From: Brenneria roseae subsp. roseae
GTDB taxonomy: Bacteria > Pseudomonadota > Gammaproteobacteria > Enterobacterales > Enterobacteriaceae
Assembly: GCF_003115845.1 (NCBI RefSeq)
Contig: NZ_KZ819032.1
Coordinates: 1 to 64,000 of the forward strand
Length of the DNA: 64,000 bases
Direction: 5' to 3'
Under the pieces are notes generated by a model. That model had not been told where the DNA came from. It ran no database searches and saw nothing but the letters and a program-made list of their open reading frames with translations. Below are positions 48,185 through 57,407 of the stretch, one piece after another. Numbering within the stretch: position 1 is the first letter of the stretch; each line of letters opens with the position of its first letter. The translations under genes and the position numbers were made by a program.

Positions 48185-49177
48185 CTAAAGATTAACCGTT
48201 GCCATGCCTTCCGTGCTGTAGCGTTCTCCCGCTGCGGCATGGAAAGGAAAGATGGCTTCAATTGCCGCCAGTTCTTCCGCCGTCAGTGTGACATCCAGCG
48301 CCGCAACGTTCTCTTCCAGATAGCGGCGGCGTTTGGTTCCCGGAATGGGAACGATGTGTTCGCCTTGCGCCAGCACCCAGGCCAGCGCCAGCTGCGATGG
48401 GGAGATACCTTTTTGTGTGGCCAACTGATTGACTTTTTCGACCAATTTCAGGTTCTTGGCAAAGTTATCTCCCGCAAAACGCGGATTGCTGCGGCGAAAA
48501 TCATCGGCAGCCAAATCATCCGGTGTACGGATTGCGCCGGTCAGAAAACCGCGTCCCAGCGGGCTGTAGGGAACAAAGCCGATACCCAGACGCTGGCAGG
48601 TCGGCAGGATGTTGTCCTCTACATCCCGCGTCCACAGCGAGTATTCACTTTGCAACGCCGTGATGGGATGAACCCGATGCGCCCGTTCCAACGTGGTTGC
48701 GGAGGCTTCGCTTAGCCCGATGTAGCGGATTTTCCCTTCTTTAACCAAGTCTGCCAACGTCCCGACCGATTCTTCAATGGGGACGGTCGGATCAACCCGA
48801 TGCTGGTAATACAGATCAATCACCTCGACGCCCAGTCTTTGCAAACTGCCTTCGACGGCGGTGCGGATATATTCCGGTTTACCACAGACTCCGCGCAGTT
48901 CCGGATGTGCCGGATCGCGCAGAATGCCAAACTTGGTGGCCAGGAAAACCTGTTGACGTTTACCTTTGATCGCTTTGCCAACCAGTTGTTCATTGGTATG
49001 GGGGCCGTACATATCGGCGGTATCCAGCAGCGTGACACCCAGCTCCAGCGCACGATGCAGGGTAGCAATGGATTCTTTTTCGTCCTGCGCGGTGAAATAG
49101 AAATCACTCATTCCCATACAGCCCAGTCCGAGGGCCGAAACTGATGGACCGTTGATACCTAATTTGCGTTGTTGCAT
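48185..49177 (-). CDS. Aldo/keto reductase
   Basis: This 330-aa NAD(P)H-dependent aldo/keto reductase resembles the AKR13/YakC group. The catalytic tetrad residues appear in LLDTADMYG (D, Y), FLATKFG (K) and YYQHRVD (H). The cofactor-binding end [14 protein letters not shown] is present. Its physiological substrate is unknown. It is convergent with rsmC (3-nt gap) and lies across a palindromic repeat from a LysR-type gene that could regulate it. Confidence 0.88.
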   Translation of the reverse strand: MQQRKLGINGPSVSALGLGCMGMSDFYFTAQDEKESIATLHRALELGVTLLDTADMYGPHTNEQLVGKAIKGKRQQVFLATKFGILRDPAHPELRGVCGKPEYIRTAVEGSLQRLGVEVIDLYYQHRVDPTVPIEESVGTLADLVKEGKIRYIGLSEASATTLERAHRVHPITALQSEYSLWTRDVEDNILPTCQRLGIGFVPYSPLGRGFLTGAIRTPDDLAADDFRRSNPRFAGDNFAKNLKLVEKVNQLATQKGISPSQLALAWVLAQGEHIVPIPGTKRRRYLEENVAALDVTLTAEELAAIEAIFPFHAAAGERYSTEGMATVNL

Positions 49178-49200
49178 TGTGCCGTCCTCATCATGTTTTT

Positions 49201-49392
49201 ATACCCGTCATACTTCAAGTTGCAGATGCGTTGGCTGCGCTTAGTCACCCGAATCACGCTTGAGTAAGCTCATCGGGATTAATGAGAGACATCCTGTCTC
49301 TCACCGGAGGCCAGCCGCTGGCAGGTCAAATCCGTTCCCGACGAATTTGGCCTGCGCTTGCCGCCTTCCTGCAACCTGAATTATTTAGCGTA
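49201..49392. repeat. Dispersed palindromic intergenic repeat
   Basis: The ends are imperfect inverted repeats: ATACCCGTCATACTTCAAGT(TGCAG) at 49201-49225, and the reverse complement of 49368-49392 begins ATACGCTAAATAATTCAGGT. I recognise this sequence type (CATACTTCAAGTTGCA ... TGCAAC.TGAATTATTTAG) as a common non-coding repeat of Serratia, Yersinia and Pectobacterium genomes. It may be related to the Yersinia palindromic (YPAL) elements, though I am not sure of the name. It fills nearly all of the spacer between the reductase and LysR genes. Confidence 0.7.
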
Positions 49393-49486
49393 TCGCGTAA
49401 GGGGAGTGTGGTTGTTTATTGAAAAAAGATAAATAACGTATTTTGTGCAACACTATTCAAAAATTAACAACAATGGCGGGGTGGCG

Positions 49487-50392
49487 ATGGATCATATTCA
49501 GGCGATGCGGATCTTTGTACGTATTGTGGAACTGAGAAGTTTTAGCCGCGCGGCTGAAAAGCAGGGGCTGCCGCGGGCCACCGTAAGCCATACCATCAAA
49601 CAGCTCGAAACGCGGCTGGGAGTTCGCTTGTTACAGAGGACGACCAGACAGGTGAATGTCACTGACGAAGGTCAGATTTATTATCAGCGCTGTACCCATC
49701 TGTTGGCCGATATTGAAGAAACCGACACGCTTTTTACCCACCAAAAACGACAGCCGGTGGGGAAAGTTCGGGTTGATATGCCACATTCGCTGGCCAGAGA
49801 CGTCGTTATCCCTGCGCTGGAGGAATTTTACCTGCGCTACCCTGAGATAACGCTGATGCTGAGCGCCAATGACTCGGAGATTAATGTCCTGCGGGAAGGC
49901 GTTGATTGTGTGTTGCGAGCCTGGCGATCGGAGGATGAATCACTGGCGACCCGGCATTTACCGTCCATGCCGCAAATAACCTGTGCCTCCGCGGATTATC
50001 TGGCCCGGTTTGGCATTCCCCTGTCATTGGATGAGCTGTCCGGACATCAGGCCGTTGGCTATTTTTCATTACGTACTGAGCATCTTTATCCGCTGGAATT
50101 CATGCAAAACGGTGAGCGAATAACGCATATGCTACCGGGAAAATTGCAGGTCAATGGCGCTGATGCCTATATTGCGGGCTGCTGTGCCGGATTGGGGGTG
50201 ATTCAGGCGCCCCGCCGTGGTTTACAGCCGTTTCTGGACAGTGGGGAACTGGTGGAAATATTGAAAGACACGCCTCCGCCGGATATGCCGTTATATGTAA
50301 TGTACCCGCCGGGACGCTTCCTGGCGCCGCGGATTCGGGTGTTCATTGAATGGCTAAATGAACTCTTTGCTCGCCACGCTGCGGCAAGGTGA
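49487..50392 (+). CDS. LysR-family transcriptional regulator
   Basis: This 301-aa LysR-type regulator begins MDHIQAMRIFVRIVELRSFS. The helix-turn-helix (FSRAAEKQGLPRATVSHTIKQLETRLG) covers about residues 18-45, followed by the effector-binding domain. The chosen ATG follows GGCGGGGTGGCG; a longer frame upstream lacks similarity. It lies divergently beside the aldo/keto reductase, a common pairing for this family, so it may regulate that gene. The effector is unknown. Confidence 0.88.
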   Translation: MDHIQAMRIFVRIVELRSFSRAAEKQGLPRATVSHTIKQLETRLGVRLLQRTTRQVNVTDEGQIYYQRCTHLLADIEETDTLFTHQKRQPVGKVRVDMPHSLARDVVIPALEEFYLRYPEITLMLSANDSEINVLREGVDCVLRAWRSEDESLATRHLPSMPQITCASADYLARFGIPLSLDELSGHQAVGYFSLRTEHLYPLEFMQNGERITHMLPGKLQVNGADAYIAGCCAGLGVIQAPRRGLQPFLDSGELVEILKDTPPPDMPLYVMYPPGRFLAPRIRVFIEWLNELFARHAAAR

Positions 50393-50433
50393 TGTTTTTT
50401 GCAGCAAACCCCGCATTTCAGCGGAAATAATCA

Positions 50434-50461
50434 TTGACCTTGACGTCAAAACCTCTAGAAT
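50434..50461 (+). promoter_or_regulatory. Promoter of the tRNA-Leu cluster
   Basis: TTGACC and TAGAAT are separated by 16 bp, followed by a GC-rich discriminator (CGCCTCCG) of the kind seen at stringently controlled stable-RNA promoters. Confidence 0.65.
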
Positions 50462-50502
50462 TCGCCTCCGTGGTGGCATCGCGTAGCGCGATGTGACGGG
50501 TT

Positions 50503-50589
50503 GCGAAGGTGGCGGAATTGGTAGACGCGCTAGCTTCAGGTGTTAGTGCCTTAACGGGCGTGAGGGTTCAAGTCCCTCTCTTCGCACCA
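50503..50589 (+). tRNA. tRNA-Leu (CAG), copy 1
   Basis: This 87-nt class II tRNA has a long variable arm, an anticodon loop TTCAGGT with CAG, the T-loop GGTTCAAGTCC and an encoded CCA. It is the first of three tandem copies, equivalent to the E. coli leuQPV genes. Confidence 0.96.
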
Positions 50590-50638
50590 TATCATCACGA
50601 TCGTGTTTCACGATAAATTCGTATCGCACAGCATTATT

Positions 50639-50725
50639 GCGAAGGTGGCGGAATTGGTAGACGCGCTAGCTTCAGGTGTTAGTGTCTTAACGGACGTGAG
50701 GGTTCAAGTCCCTCTCTTCGCACCA
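50639..50725 (+). tRNA. tRNA-Leu (CAG), copy 2
   Basis: Same 87-nt gene as its neighbours except for two changes in the variable arm, GTGTC...GACGTG in place of GTGCC...GGCGTG. The two changes lie opposite each other, so pairing is kept (C-G to T-A). Confidence 0.96.
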
Positions 50726-50785
50726 TGTTGTGACCCATGTCGGGCGGTGATACGAAGTGCACGGTGGTGAAACCGGTTTATCAGT

Positions 50786-50872
50786 GCGAAGGTGGCGGAA
50801 TTGGTAGACGCGCTAGCTTCAGGTGTTAGTGCCTTAACGGGCGTGAGGGTTCAAGTCCCTCTCTTCGCACCA
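50786..50872 (+). tRNA. tRNA-Leu (CAG), copy 3
   Basis: Identical in sequence to copy 1 over the full 87 nt. The spacers between copies (49 and 60 nt) are unrelated to each other. No strong T-run terminator is evident after this copy. Confidence 0.96.
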
Positions 50873-50966
50873 ATCCTTTCTTAAGCTGTTCCCTGCTTTG
50901 ATTTCTCTCCCTCCCCGGTTTTGCCCCTGGCAAGCGTTTGTTCCCGAGGCATTCGCTTCTGCCGTA

Positions 50967-51257
50967 CTATCCCTGAATGAGATTAAACGTAATTGACAGC
51001 GCGGCGAGTCCACCAGCCAGTGCCACGCACGAGGGTAATAGCAGATAGTGCCGTAAACGCTGATGGAACAGCATGAACAGGGTTGCCAGCAACGCGATGG
51101 CAATAATCAGTTTGAGATGCGTCAGGTTGAGATCAAGCATTGCCAGTAAAGGCATGATAGCGCAAGGCAGCAGCACGCCCCAGGCGCTGGACAGATGTTT
51201 GCCCAGACACCAACTTACCCCCCACAGTCCGCATGCGGTAATCATCGCTGTCAGCAT
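50967..51257 (-). CDS. Small membrane protein, DUF1435-like
   Basis: This 96-aa very hydrophobic protein has about four membrane segments (for example LTAMITACGLWGVSWCLG, LLPCAIMPLLAML, LIIAIALLATLFMLF). I chose the ATG giving MLTAMITACG, preceded by GGTGAT; GTG and TTG codons just upstream are alternatives. It resembles the DUF1435 family found near fhuF in enterobacteria, but I am not certain of that. A strong Fur box lies 20 nt upstream, so it is probably iron-repressed. The function is unknown. Confidence 0.6.
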   Translation of the reverse strand: MLTAMITACGLWGVSWCLGKHLSSAWGVLLPCAIMPLLAMLDLNLTHLKLIIAIALLATLFMLFHQRLRHYLLLPSCVALAGGLAALSITFNLIQG

Positions 51258-51276
51258 TTTTATCACCGTCAAATAT

Positions 51277-51295
51277 GATAATGATAACCAATATC
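51277..51295. promoter_or_regulatory. Fur box upstream of the small membrane protein
   Basis: GATAATGATAACCAATATC matches the 19-bp Fur consensus at 17 positions. Confidence 0.85.
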
Positions 51296-51462
51296 ATATA
51301 AGAATTTATATCAATTACCAGTTTTTTGATGGAGAAGAATCGGCTGTCCAGGGCGTGGCAATTGCTGACGACGCCACCTATCGATCGTGTCCTGCATGAC
51401 CGCGGCATGCTTGTGCCGGCACAGGGAGAAAGTTTGTTATCACAAATGAATATAAGTAGTAT

Positions 51463-51481
51463 TACTAATCGTTATCATTTC
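51463..51481. promoter_or_regulatory. Fur box upstream of fhuF
   Basis: On the reverse strand GAAATGATAACGATTAGTA keeps the ATGATAA and ATTA halves of the Fur consensus, roughly 12 of 19 positions. It ends 19 nt before the fhuF start. Confidence 0.65.
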
Positions 51482-51500
51482 GTTTTGCGGAACGCCTGCC

Positions 51501-52286
51501 ATGCCGATAGTCAAAAATAGTTTCTGTACTTCGGAATCGTCGACATTTCCCGCTGGCGATCGGCAGTTGGCGGATGCGCTGCATGATATTCTGCGCCAGT
51601 ATCGCCCTCATTGCCTTGATACGATCAAATTCGGTGAATCGCCGCCACCGGAAGCCATGACGTTGGCCGAGTGGTCGCGGCCCGCGGCGTTTCGTCAACT
51701 GCTGCAACGTTATGGTAATGATTTGTATCAGAAATATTTCGATCGCACGCGTGAGGAAAAGCCGCTGCAATCACTCTGGGCGCAGTGGTATGTCGGGCTT
51801 TTGGTTCCGCCGTTGATGCTGGTATTACTCAAGCACGCTGCGGCGTTGGACTGTACCTGCCCGCAGGTTTATGTCGCGTTTCATCATACCGGCCGGCCGG
51901 AGGCGTTTTATCTCGCTGCGCAGGTTTCGTCGGGCATTAGCCAGTCGCCGCGCGAGCGGCTGGAAATGCTGTTACGTCAACATCTCGTTCCGGTAATAAA
52001 TGCGCTGGATAGTTTTGGAGCATTGAACGCCAAACTGGTCTGGAACAATACCGGCTATCTGATGCACTGGTTTTTGGGGGAGTTGAGCGCGTGTATGCCA
52101 CAGCAGGTGCTTACCAGCCTGAAAAACGATCTGTTCTTTTCCCCCTCGCTGCTGGATGGTCGTGACAATCCGCTCTATCGCACGGTAATCCCTCGTGGCG
52201 GCGTCATTCAGCGCCGTAGCTGTTGCCAGCGTTATCGTGTCCCCGGCGTGGAGAAATGCCTGGACTGTACCCTGAATTCGGCTTGA
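51501..52286 (+). CDS. fhuF: Ferric-siderophore reductase FhuF
   Basis: FhuF is a cytoplasmic [2Fe-2S] protein that reduces hydroxamate-type ferric siderophores to release iron. It has 261 aa (E. coli 262). The unusual cluster motif is intact at the C-terminus: C241, C242, C253 and C256 (SCCQRYRVPGVEKCLDC). A Fur box precedes it. In E. coli fhuF and rsmC are also close neighbours; here a repeat, regulator genes and tRNAs lie between. Confidence 0.93.
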   Translation: MPIVKNSFCTSESSTFPAGDRQLADALHDILRQYRPHCLDTIKFGESPPPEAMTLAEWSRPAAFRQLLQRYGNDLYQKYFDRTREEKPLQSLWAQWYVGLLVPPLMLVLLKHAAALDCTCPQVYVAFHHTGRPEAFYLAAQVSSGISQSPRERLEMLLRQHLVPVINALDSFGALNAKLVWNNTGYLMHWFLGELSACMPQQVLTSLKNDLFFSPSLLDGRDNPLYRTVIPRGGVIQRRSCCQRYRVPGVEKCLDCTLNSA

Positions 52287-52427
52287 TAAAACGAGCGCGC
52301 CGTCTTGCATTGCCGGTTTCCCGGCATCCTCATCAGAGCGTCGTTTTGATATGATCATGCTTTCCCAGCATGAGCGAGAACATGATAAAAGTATGTTTTC
52401 GCAAGGGACTTGAAACGGAAAATCAAC

Positions 52428-53894
52428 ATGGTGATCAAATCTGTCAGGCGAGTGATCAAACGGAGTGCCATTATTCTTGCGGTAGTGGCGATAACGCTGC
52501 TGGTTATTCGGGTTTATGATACCCAGCGCGGCCCCGCACTGGCTCCCTGGCATACCTATGTACCTGATGAACTCTCCGCGGAACAGCTGGATAAAGCCGA
52601 CTGGGCGGCATATCTACAGGCGGAGGACACGCTTTTTCAACAGATAAACCAGCATGTGACGCAGGAACTGGACGAGGACGAGCAACGGCCGATTAATCGC
52701 TATTTTTCCGGTAGCCCGGTTTATCCGGGAAAATTTCAGCATGACTGGAATCGTTCTTATGAACTGATGCCTGATGGCGCCCCGAAAGGCGCCGTGGTGC
52801 TGCTGCATGGTTTGACCGATTCGCCGTATAGCCTGCGGCATGTCGCTGAGCGTTATCGTCAGCGCGGCTTTGTGGCGGTAGGGATCCGTTTGCCGGCGCA
52901 CGGCACGGTGCCCGGTGCGTTGACGGATGTTCACTGGCAGGACTGGTTAGCTGCGACGCGCCTGGCCGTGCGTGAAGCGGAACGCCATATTACCCCGGCT
53001 GCTGGCCGGTCTTTGCCGCTGCATATTGTGGGATTTTCCAATGGCGGGGCGCTGGCGCTAAAATATGCCCTGGATTCGCTGGATGACGCGACGCTGACGC
53101 ACCCGGATCAGCTGATTCTGATTTCGCCGATGATCGGCATCACCAGCTACGCCCGGTTTGCCGGTTTAGCGGGGCTGCCGGCTATCTTCCCGGCGTTTGC
53201 CAAATCAGCGTGGCTGGGAATTCTGCCGGAGTTTAATCCGTTTAAATACAATTCGTTTCCGGTGAATGGCGCACGGCAATCGTGGCTATTAACGCATGAG
53301 CTGCAACGCCAACTGACCCGCAAAGCGCAGAGCCAGACGCTGACTGCGCTTCCGCCGGTGCTGACGTTTCAGTCGGTGATGGATTTTACCGTCAGTACCC
53401 GGGCCGTTATCTCCGCGTTTTATAATTTATTGCCCGCCAATGGCAGCCAGCTGGTGCTGTTTGACGTCAATCGCACGATCAACTTTGGACCGCTATTACG
53501 CGATTCCGCCAATGGGGCGGTGAATCAGTGGCTACCACCCGCGCCGCGCGATTATGACACCACGGTGATCACCAATGCGGCGCCTGATAGCGCCCATGCT
53601 GTCGCGTTTGACGTCAATGCGGGAATGCAGCAGGAGAGCATGCGCGATTTGGGGATTGATTATCCCCCTGACGTTTACTCGCTATCGCATGTGGCGTTAC
53701 CGTTCCCGGATTCGGATTCGCTGTACGGACGTTTTTCACTGAATCCCAGAGAATTTGGCCTACCGCTGGGGATGATTGCGGCACGTGGCGAGCGTTCGGT
53801 ACTGGTGGTCGATCTGGATACGCTGCTGCGTTTATCTTCGAATCCCTTTTTCCCTTATTTGATTCAACGAATCGATGAGAAAATCCCGCGGTAG
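52428..53894 (+). CDS. Membrane-anchored alpha/beta-hydrolase
   Basis: This 488-aa protein starts with a short basic segment and one membrane anchor or uncleaved signal (about 8-32; RSAIILAVVAITLLVIRV). An alpha/beta-hydrolase fold follows, with the oxyanion region VVLLHGLTDSPYSLRHVAE and the nucleophile elbow VGFSNGGALALKYAL (serine). The ATG is chosen in preference to an upstream TTG. It looks like a periplasmic-facing carboxylesterase or lipase. No partner gene is obvious and the substrate is unknown. Confidence 0.75.
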   Translation: MVIKSVRRVIKRSAIILAVVAITLLVIRVYDTQRGPALAPWHTYVPDELSAEQLDKADWAAYLQAEDTLFQQINQHVTQELDEDEQRPINRYFSGSPVYPGKFQHDWNRSYELMPDGAPKGAVVLLHGLTDSPYSLRHVAERYRQRGFVAVGIRLPAHGTVPGALTDVHWQDWLAATRLAVREAERHITPAAGRSLPLHIVGFSNGGALALKYALDSLDDATLTHPDQLILISPMIGITSYARFAGLAGLPAIFPAFAKSAWLGILPEFNPFKYNSFPVNGARQSWLLTHELQRQLTRKAQSQTLTALPPVLTFQSVMDFTVSTRAVISAFYNLLPANGSQLVLFDVNRTINFGPLLRDSANGAVNQWLPPAPRDYDTTVITNAAPDSAHAVAFDVNAGMQQESMRDLGIDYPPDVYSLSHVALPFPDSDSLYGRFSLNPREFGLPLGMIAARGERSVLVVDLDTLLRLSSNPFFPYLIQRIDEKIPR

Positions 53895-53911
53895 CGTAAC
53901 GCCGGGGATGA

Positions 53912-53937
53912 GTCATCTGCCCGGGCGGGCAGATGAC
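53912..53937. terminator. Strong hairpin between convergent genes
   Basis: GTCATCTGCCC-GGGC-GGGCAGATGAC is a perfect 11-bp stem with no T-run on either side. It lies between the convergent hydrolase and alcohol dehydrogenase genes and probably acts as a shared terminator or 3'-end stabiliser. Confidence 0.55.
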
Positions 53938-53972
53938 CGGCCAGTCACCCGGAGGCGGCTGACGAGAGGACG

Positions 53973-55124
53973 TTAGTAAATCGACTGATACAGCGCTTTG
54001 ATGTCTTCGATGCTCGTTGCCCGCGGGTTACCGCCGGTGCAAACGTCGTCAAAGGCGGCCTGGGCCAGCGCCGGAATATCCGCTTCCTTCATGCCTGCAT
54101 CGCGTAATTTCGGTGGAATATCCACATCATGAGACAATTGTCGGACAGCCTGTATTGCCGCTTCCCGCGCCAGGGCAATCGGCATGTCTGCCGCTGCTTT
54201 CACGCCCATGGCAATGGCGATGGCTCTGAATTTTTCACCGGTATAATCGGCGTTATAGGCCATGATATGCGGTAGCAGGATCGCATTGGCGACGCCGTGC
54301 GGCGTGTCATAGAACGCGCCCAGCGGGTGCGCCATGCCGTGAACCAAACCCAGTCCGACATTCGAAAAGCCCATCCCGGCGATATACTGTGCCAACGCCA
54401 TTTCCTCCACGCCTTCAGCTTTGCCGGCGACGGAATCACGCAGCGAGCGGCTGATGATTTCGATCGCTTTCAGATGCAGCATATCCGTCAGCTCCCAGGC
54501 CCCTTTGGTGGTAAAGCCTTCAATGGCGTGCGTCAGCGCATCAATCCCGGTCGCGGCTTTCAGCGAAGCGGGCATGCTGGCCATCATCTCAGGATCAATG
54601 ATCGCCACAATGGGAATATCATGTGGATCCACACAGACGAATTTGCGGCGTTTCTCTTCGTCGGTAATCACATAGTTGATGGTGACTTCGGCGGCGGTGC
54701 CGGCAGTGGTGGGAATGGCGATAATGGGTACAGCAGGACGTTTGGTGGCGGCAACGCCTTCGAGACTGCGGACATCGGCGAATTCGGGGTTATTGATAAT
54801 AATGCCGATGGCTTTGCAAGTGTCCTGCGGCGAACCGCCGCCGATGGCGATCAGATAATCGGCTTGCGCGGATTTAAAGCGTTCAACGCCTTTTCCCACT
54901 ACGCCGATGGTGGGATTGGGGATAACTTCATCGTAGATCTCATAAGCCAGTCCGGCGGCATCCAGCTTTGCCGTGACCTTGCCGACAACGCCGAATTTAA
55001 TCAAATCCTTGTCCGTCACCAGCAATGCTTTTTTAAAGCCACGCCGGGTGACTTCATCAACGACATGCGCGATAGCGCCGACGCCAAAATAGGATGTTTC
55101 GTTAAGAATCATTCTGTTAACCAT
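53973..55124 (-). CDS. fucO: Iron-dependent alcohol dehydrogenase, FucO-like lactaldehyde reductase
   Basis: This 383-aa group III (iron-containing) alcohol dehydrogenase is closely similar to E. coli FucO (382 aa) over the whole length, for example NRMILNET, DYLIAIGGGSPQDTCKAIGI and EEKRRKFVCVDPHDIP. Metal ligands lie in GIDALTHAIEG (D, H) and GLVHGMAHPLGAFYDTPHG (two H). FucO reduces lactaldehyde to 1,2-propanediol. No fucose or rhamnose gene is adjacent, so it stands alone; another short aldehyde is a possible substrate. Confidence 0.82.
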   Translation of the reverse strand: MVNRMILNETSYFGVGAIAHVVDEVTRRGFKKALLVTDKDLIKFGVVGKVTAKLDAAGLAYEIYDEVIPNPTIGVVGKGVERFKSAQADYLIAIGGGSPQDTCKAIGIIINNPEFADVRSLEGVAATKRPAVPIIAIPTTAGTAAEVTINYVITDEEKRRKFVCVDPHDIPIVAIIDPEMMASMPASLKAATGIDALTHAIEGFTTKGAWELTDMLHLKAIEIISRSLRDSVAGKAEGVEEMALAQYIAGMGFSNVGLGLVHGMAHPLGAFYDTPHGVANAILLPHIMAYNADYTGEKFRAIAIAMGVKAAADMPIALAREAAIQAVRQLSHDVDIPPKLRDAGMKEADIPALAQAAFDDVCTGGNPRATSIEDIKALYQSIY

Positions 55125-55830
55125 GAGGGTAATCTCCGTAACGTATTGATTTTAATAAATTGAATAAAATTCATGTAGGGCAGCTCAATATCGAACAGGA
55201 ATGTTTATCGTTAGGCGCTGGTTAAATATCGTTCGCTTTATTCACTGTAGTCCCGCGGCTGATTGGCCAAAACCAGAATGTTATGGCGGGTTGATAAATA
55301 TCAAATTCCCTAATCCTTATTCTCACTATGAGAATAAATGCCCTGTTGTGCCTTCCGTTCATTGCCATGTTGTCGGCTACGTTGGCATTCAGTGGAAGAA
55401 GGTTGGGAGCCAGTTCACAAAAGCGCGGTTTGGTGAGGCGTGCGAGGAAATCACAGCATCATTTCCAGGGTGGAAACAAACTGGCATTTGATTGAAATAA
55501 TCTAATTTCAGTATGTTTTTATCATTACATTAACTAATGCGATATGGGTTTTTATTCCGGTGGCATTGCCTGTGTTATCCAATTTAAATGTCATTAATCT
55601 GTGATTAATCCGGTTTTTCATGATTTATATGCTTTATTCTTGCAAAAAATAAGAGCTTTAATCTTATGATTTTGAGTTTATCAAATAAGAGGTTAAGGCT
55701 TTCTATATAGTTTAACTTATGTTTATGGATGTGGTTTAACCGGCGCTTCGGTGGTAAGTTCAGTCACAAGATATCGTTTGCGTGACGAGTTTCTATCTCC
55801 TGAACGCTGTGTTCTGAATAGAGGGAAAAG
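55125..55830. other. Long AT-rich spacer before gcvTHP
   Basis: About 700 nt lie between the alcohol dehydrogenase and gcvT. One short open frame (55201-55491) has no recognisable similarity and no ribosome site, and I do not call it a gene. The part nearest gcvT is AT-rich, as expected for a far-upstream Lrp/GcvA control region. No riboswitch-like fold is evident by eye. Confidence 0.45.
55502..55538. promoter_or_regulatory. Candidate distant GcvA sites
   Basis: Two CTAAT motifs lie 32 nt apart, about 300 nt upstream of gcvT. E. coli GcvA also uses CTAAT-containing sites far upstream of gcvTHP. The motif is short and this AT-rich DNA would contain it by chance. Confidence 0.3.
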
Positions 55831-56949
55831 ATGGCAAAGCAGACTCCGTTGTATCAACAGCATCTGGCCGATGGCGCCAAAATGGTTGATTTTCACGGCT
55901 GGATGATGCCGCTGCATTATGGCTCTCAGTTGGATGAACATCACACTGTACGCCGTGATGCCGGTATGTTCGATGTGTCCCATATGACGATTGTGGATTT
56001 GCACGGCGCCAGAACGCGCGAGTTTCTCCGCTATCTGCTGGCGAATGATGTCGCCAGGCTGACGCTGCCGGGTAAGGCGTTATACACCGGCATGTTGAAT
56101 GCCTCCGGTGGCGTGATTGACGATCTGATCGTGTATTTCCTGACGGAAGACTATTTCCGGCTGGTGGTGAACTCCGCCACGCGGGAAAAAGATCTGGCCT
56201 GGATCACCGAGCATGCCAAAGCGTTTGCGGTAGACATTCGTGAACGCGATGAACTGGCGCTGGTGGCCGTTCAGGGGCCAACCGCGCAGGAAAAAGTTCA
56301 GTCTTTGCTGAAAGCGCATCACCTGTTGGACGATGCTCAGATTGAGCAAATTGCCGCGATGAAGCCGTTTTTTGGCGTACAGGAGAATGACTTCTTCATT
56401 GCCACGACGGGTTACACCGGCGAAGCCGGCTATGAAATTGCGCTACCTCAGGAACAGGCGGTGGGTTTCTGGCAACAGCTATTATCCGTGGGTGTCAAAC
56501 CCTGTGGATTAGGCGCGCGCGATACGCTGCGGCTGGAAGCCGGGATGAACCTCTACGGACAGGATATGGATGAAGGCGTGTCGCCGCTTGCCGCCAACAT
56601 GGGGTGGACCATCGCATGGCAACCGCAGGATCGCCAGTTTATCGGTCGCGAAGCGCTGGAAAAACAGCGTGAAAAAGGGGGCGAGCAATTAGTCGGACTG
56701 GTGATGACCGAAAAAGGCGTGTTGCGTAATGATTTACCTGTGCGCTTTACTGATAGTGATGGTGTGATGCAGGAAGGTGTCATTACCAGCGGATCGTTTT
56801 CACCCACGCTTGGCGTGAGCATTGCGCTGGCGCGCGTACCTGCGGGCATCGGTGAACAGGCTATCGTCCAGATCCGCAATCGTGAGCTACCTGTGCATGT
56901 CACCAAACCCGGCTTTGTTCGTGCCGGAAAACCGATTGTTCAGTATTAA
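55831..56949 (+). CDS. gcvT: Aminomethyltransferase (glycine cleavage T protein)
   Basis: GcvT transfers the methylene group from the lipoyl arm of GcvH to tetrahydrofolate and releases ammonia. It has 372 aa (E. coli 364). Typical segments are [40 protein letters not shown] and [28 protein letters not shown] precedes the ATG. It is the first gene of gcvTHP, with gcvH 26 nt downstream. Confidence 0.96.
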   Translation: MAKQTPLYQQHLADGAKMVDFHGWMMPLHYGSQLDEHHTVRRDAGMFDVSHMTIVDLHGARTREFLRYLLANDVARLTLPGKALYTGMLNASGGVIDDLIVYFLTEDYFRLVVNSATREKDLAWITEHAKAFAVDIRERDELALVAVQGPTAQEKVQSLLKAHHLLDDAQIEQIAAMKPFFGVQENDFFIATTGYTGEAGYEIALPQEQAVGFWQQLLSVGVKPCGLGARDTLRLEAGMNLYGQDMDEGVSPLAANMGWTIAWQPQDRQFIGREALEKQREKGGEQLVGLVMTEKGVLRNDLPVRFTDSDGVMQEGVITSGSFSPTLGVSIALARVPAGIGEQAIVQIRNRELPVHVTKPGFVRAGKPIVQY

Positions 56950-56975
56950 TTTGTGAAGGAAAGGAGAAGGTGGCA

Positions 56976-57368
56976 ATGAGCGATGTACCAGCAGAACTAA
57001 AATATACCGCTTCGCATGAGTGGGTGCTGTCTGAAGGTGAAGGTGTTTACAGTGTCGGTATTACCGATCACGCGCAGGAATTATTGGGCGATATGGTGTT
57101 TATCGATCTGCCGGAAGTGGGTACGATTGTCGCGGCTGGTGATGATTGCGCCGTTGCCGAATCGGTAAAAGCGGCTTCTGATATTTATGCGCCGATCAGC
57201 GGTGAGATTATCGAAGTCAATGAAGATCTGGAAAACGCGCCTGAACTGGTTAACAGCGCGCCGTATACCGATGGTTGGCTGTTTCGGATCAGATCGTCTG
57301 ACGAATCTGATTTGAATGAGCTGCTTGATGCCGAAAGCTATCAGGCCTCGTTGGAAGAAGACGAATAA
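56976..57368 (+). CDS. gcvH: Glycine cleavage H protein
   Basis: GcvH is the lipoyl carrier of the glycine cleavage system. The start [16 protein letters not shown] follows AAGGAGAAGG and gives 130 aa (E. coli 129). The lipoylated lysine is K65 in [17 protein letters not shown]. Two residues of in-frame upstream sequence are ignored in favour of the conserved start. A terminator-like hairpin separates it from gcvP. Confidence 0.96.
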   Translation: MSDVPAELKYTASHEWVLSEGEGVYSVGITDHAQELLGDMVFIDLPEVGTIVAAGDDCAVAESVKAASDIYAPISGEIIEVNEDLENAPELVNSAPYTDGWLFRIRSSDESDLNELLDAESYQASLEEDE

Positions 57369-57375
57369 TGATGCC

Positions 57376-57407
57376 GCCCTGGTCTCTGCCGAGCCGGGGC
57401 GTTTTTT
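57376..57407 (+). terminator. Terminator-like hairpin between gcvH and gcvP
   Basis: GCCCTGG pairs with CCGGGGC (one G-U pair) and is followed by GTTTTTTG. A second 8-bp hairpin, CGTCCTTG-TCGAG-CAAGGACG, follows at 57415-57435. Together they probably reduce transcription into gcvP, setting subunit ratios. Confidence 0.6.

Noticed and set aside
55201-55491. 96-codon open frame upstream of gcvT
   Set aside because: No Shine-Dalgarno signal, no recognisable domain, and it lies in an AT-rich regulatory spacer.
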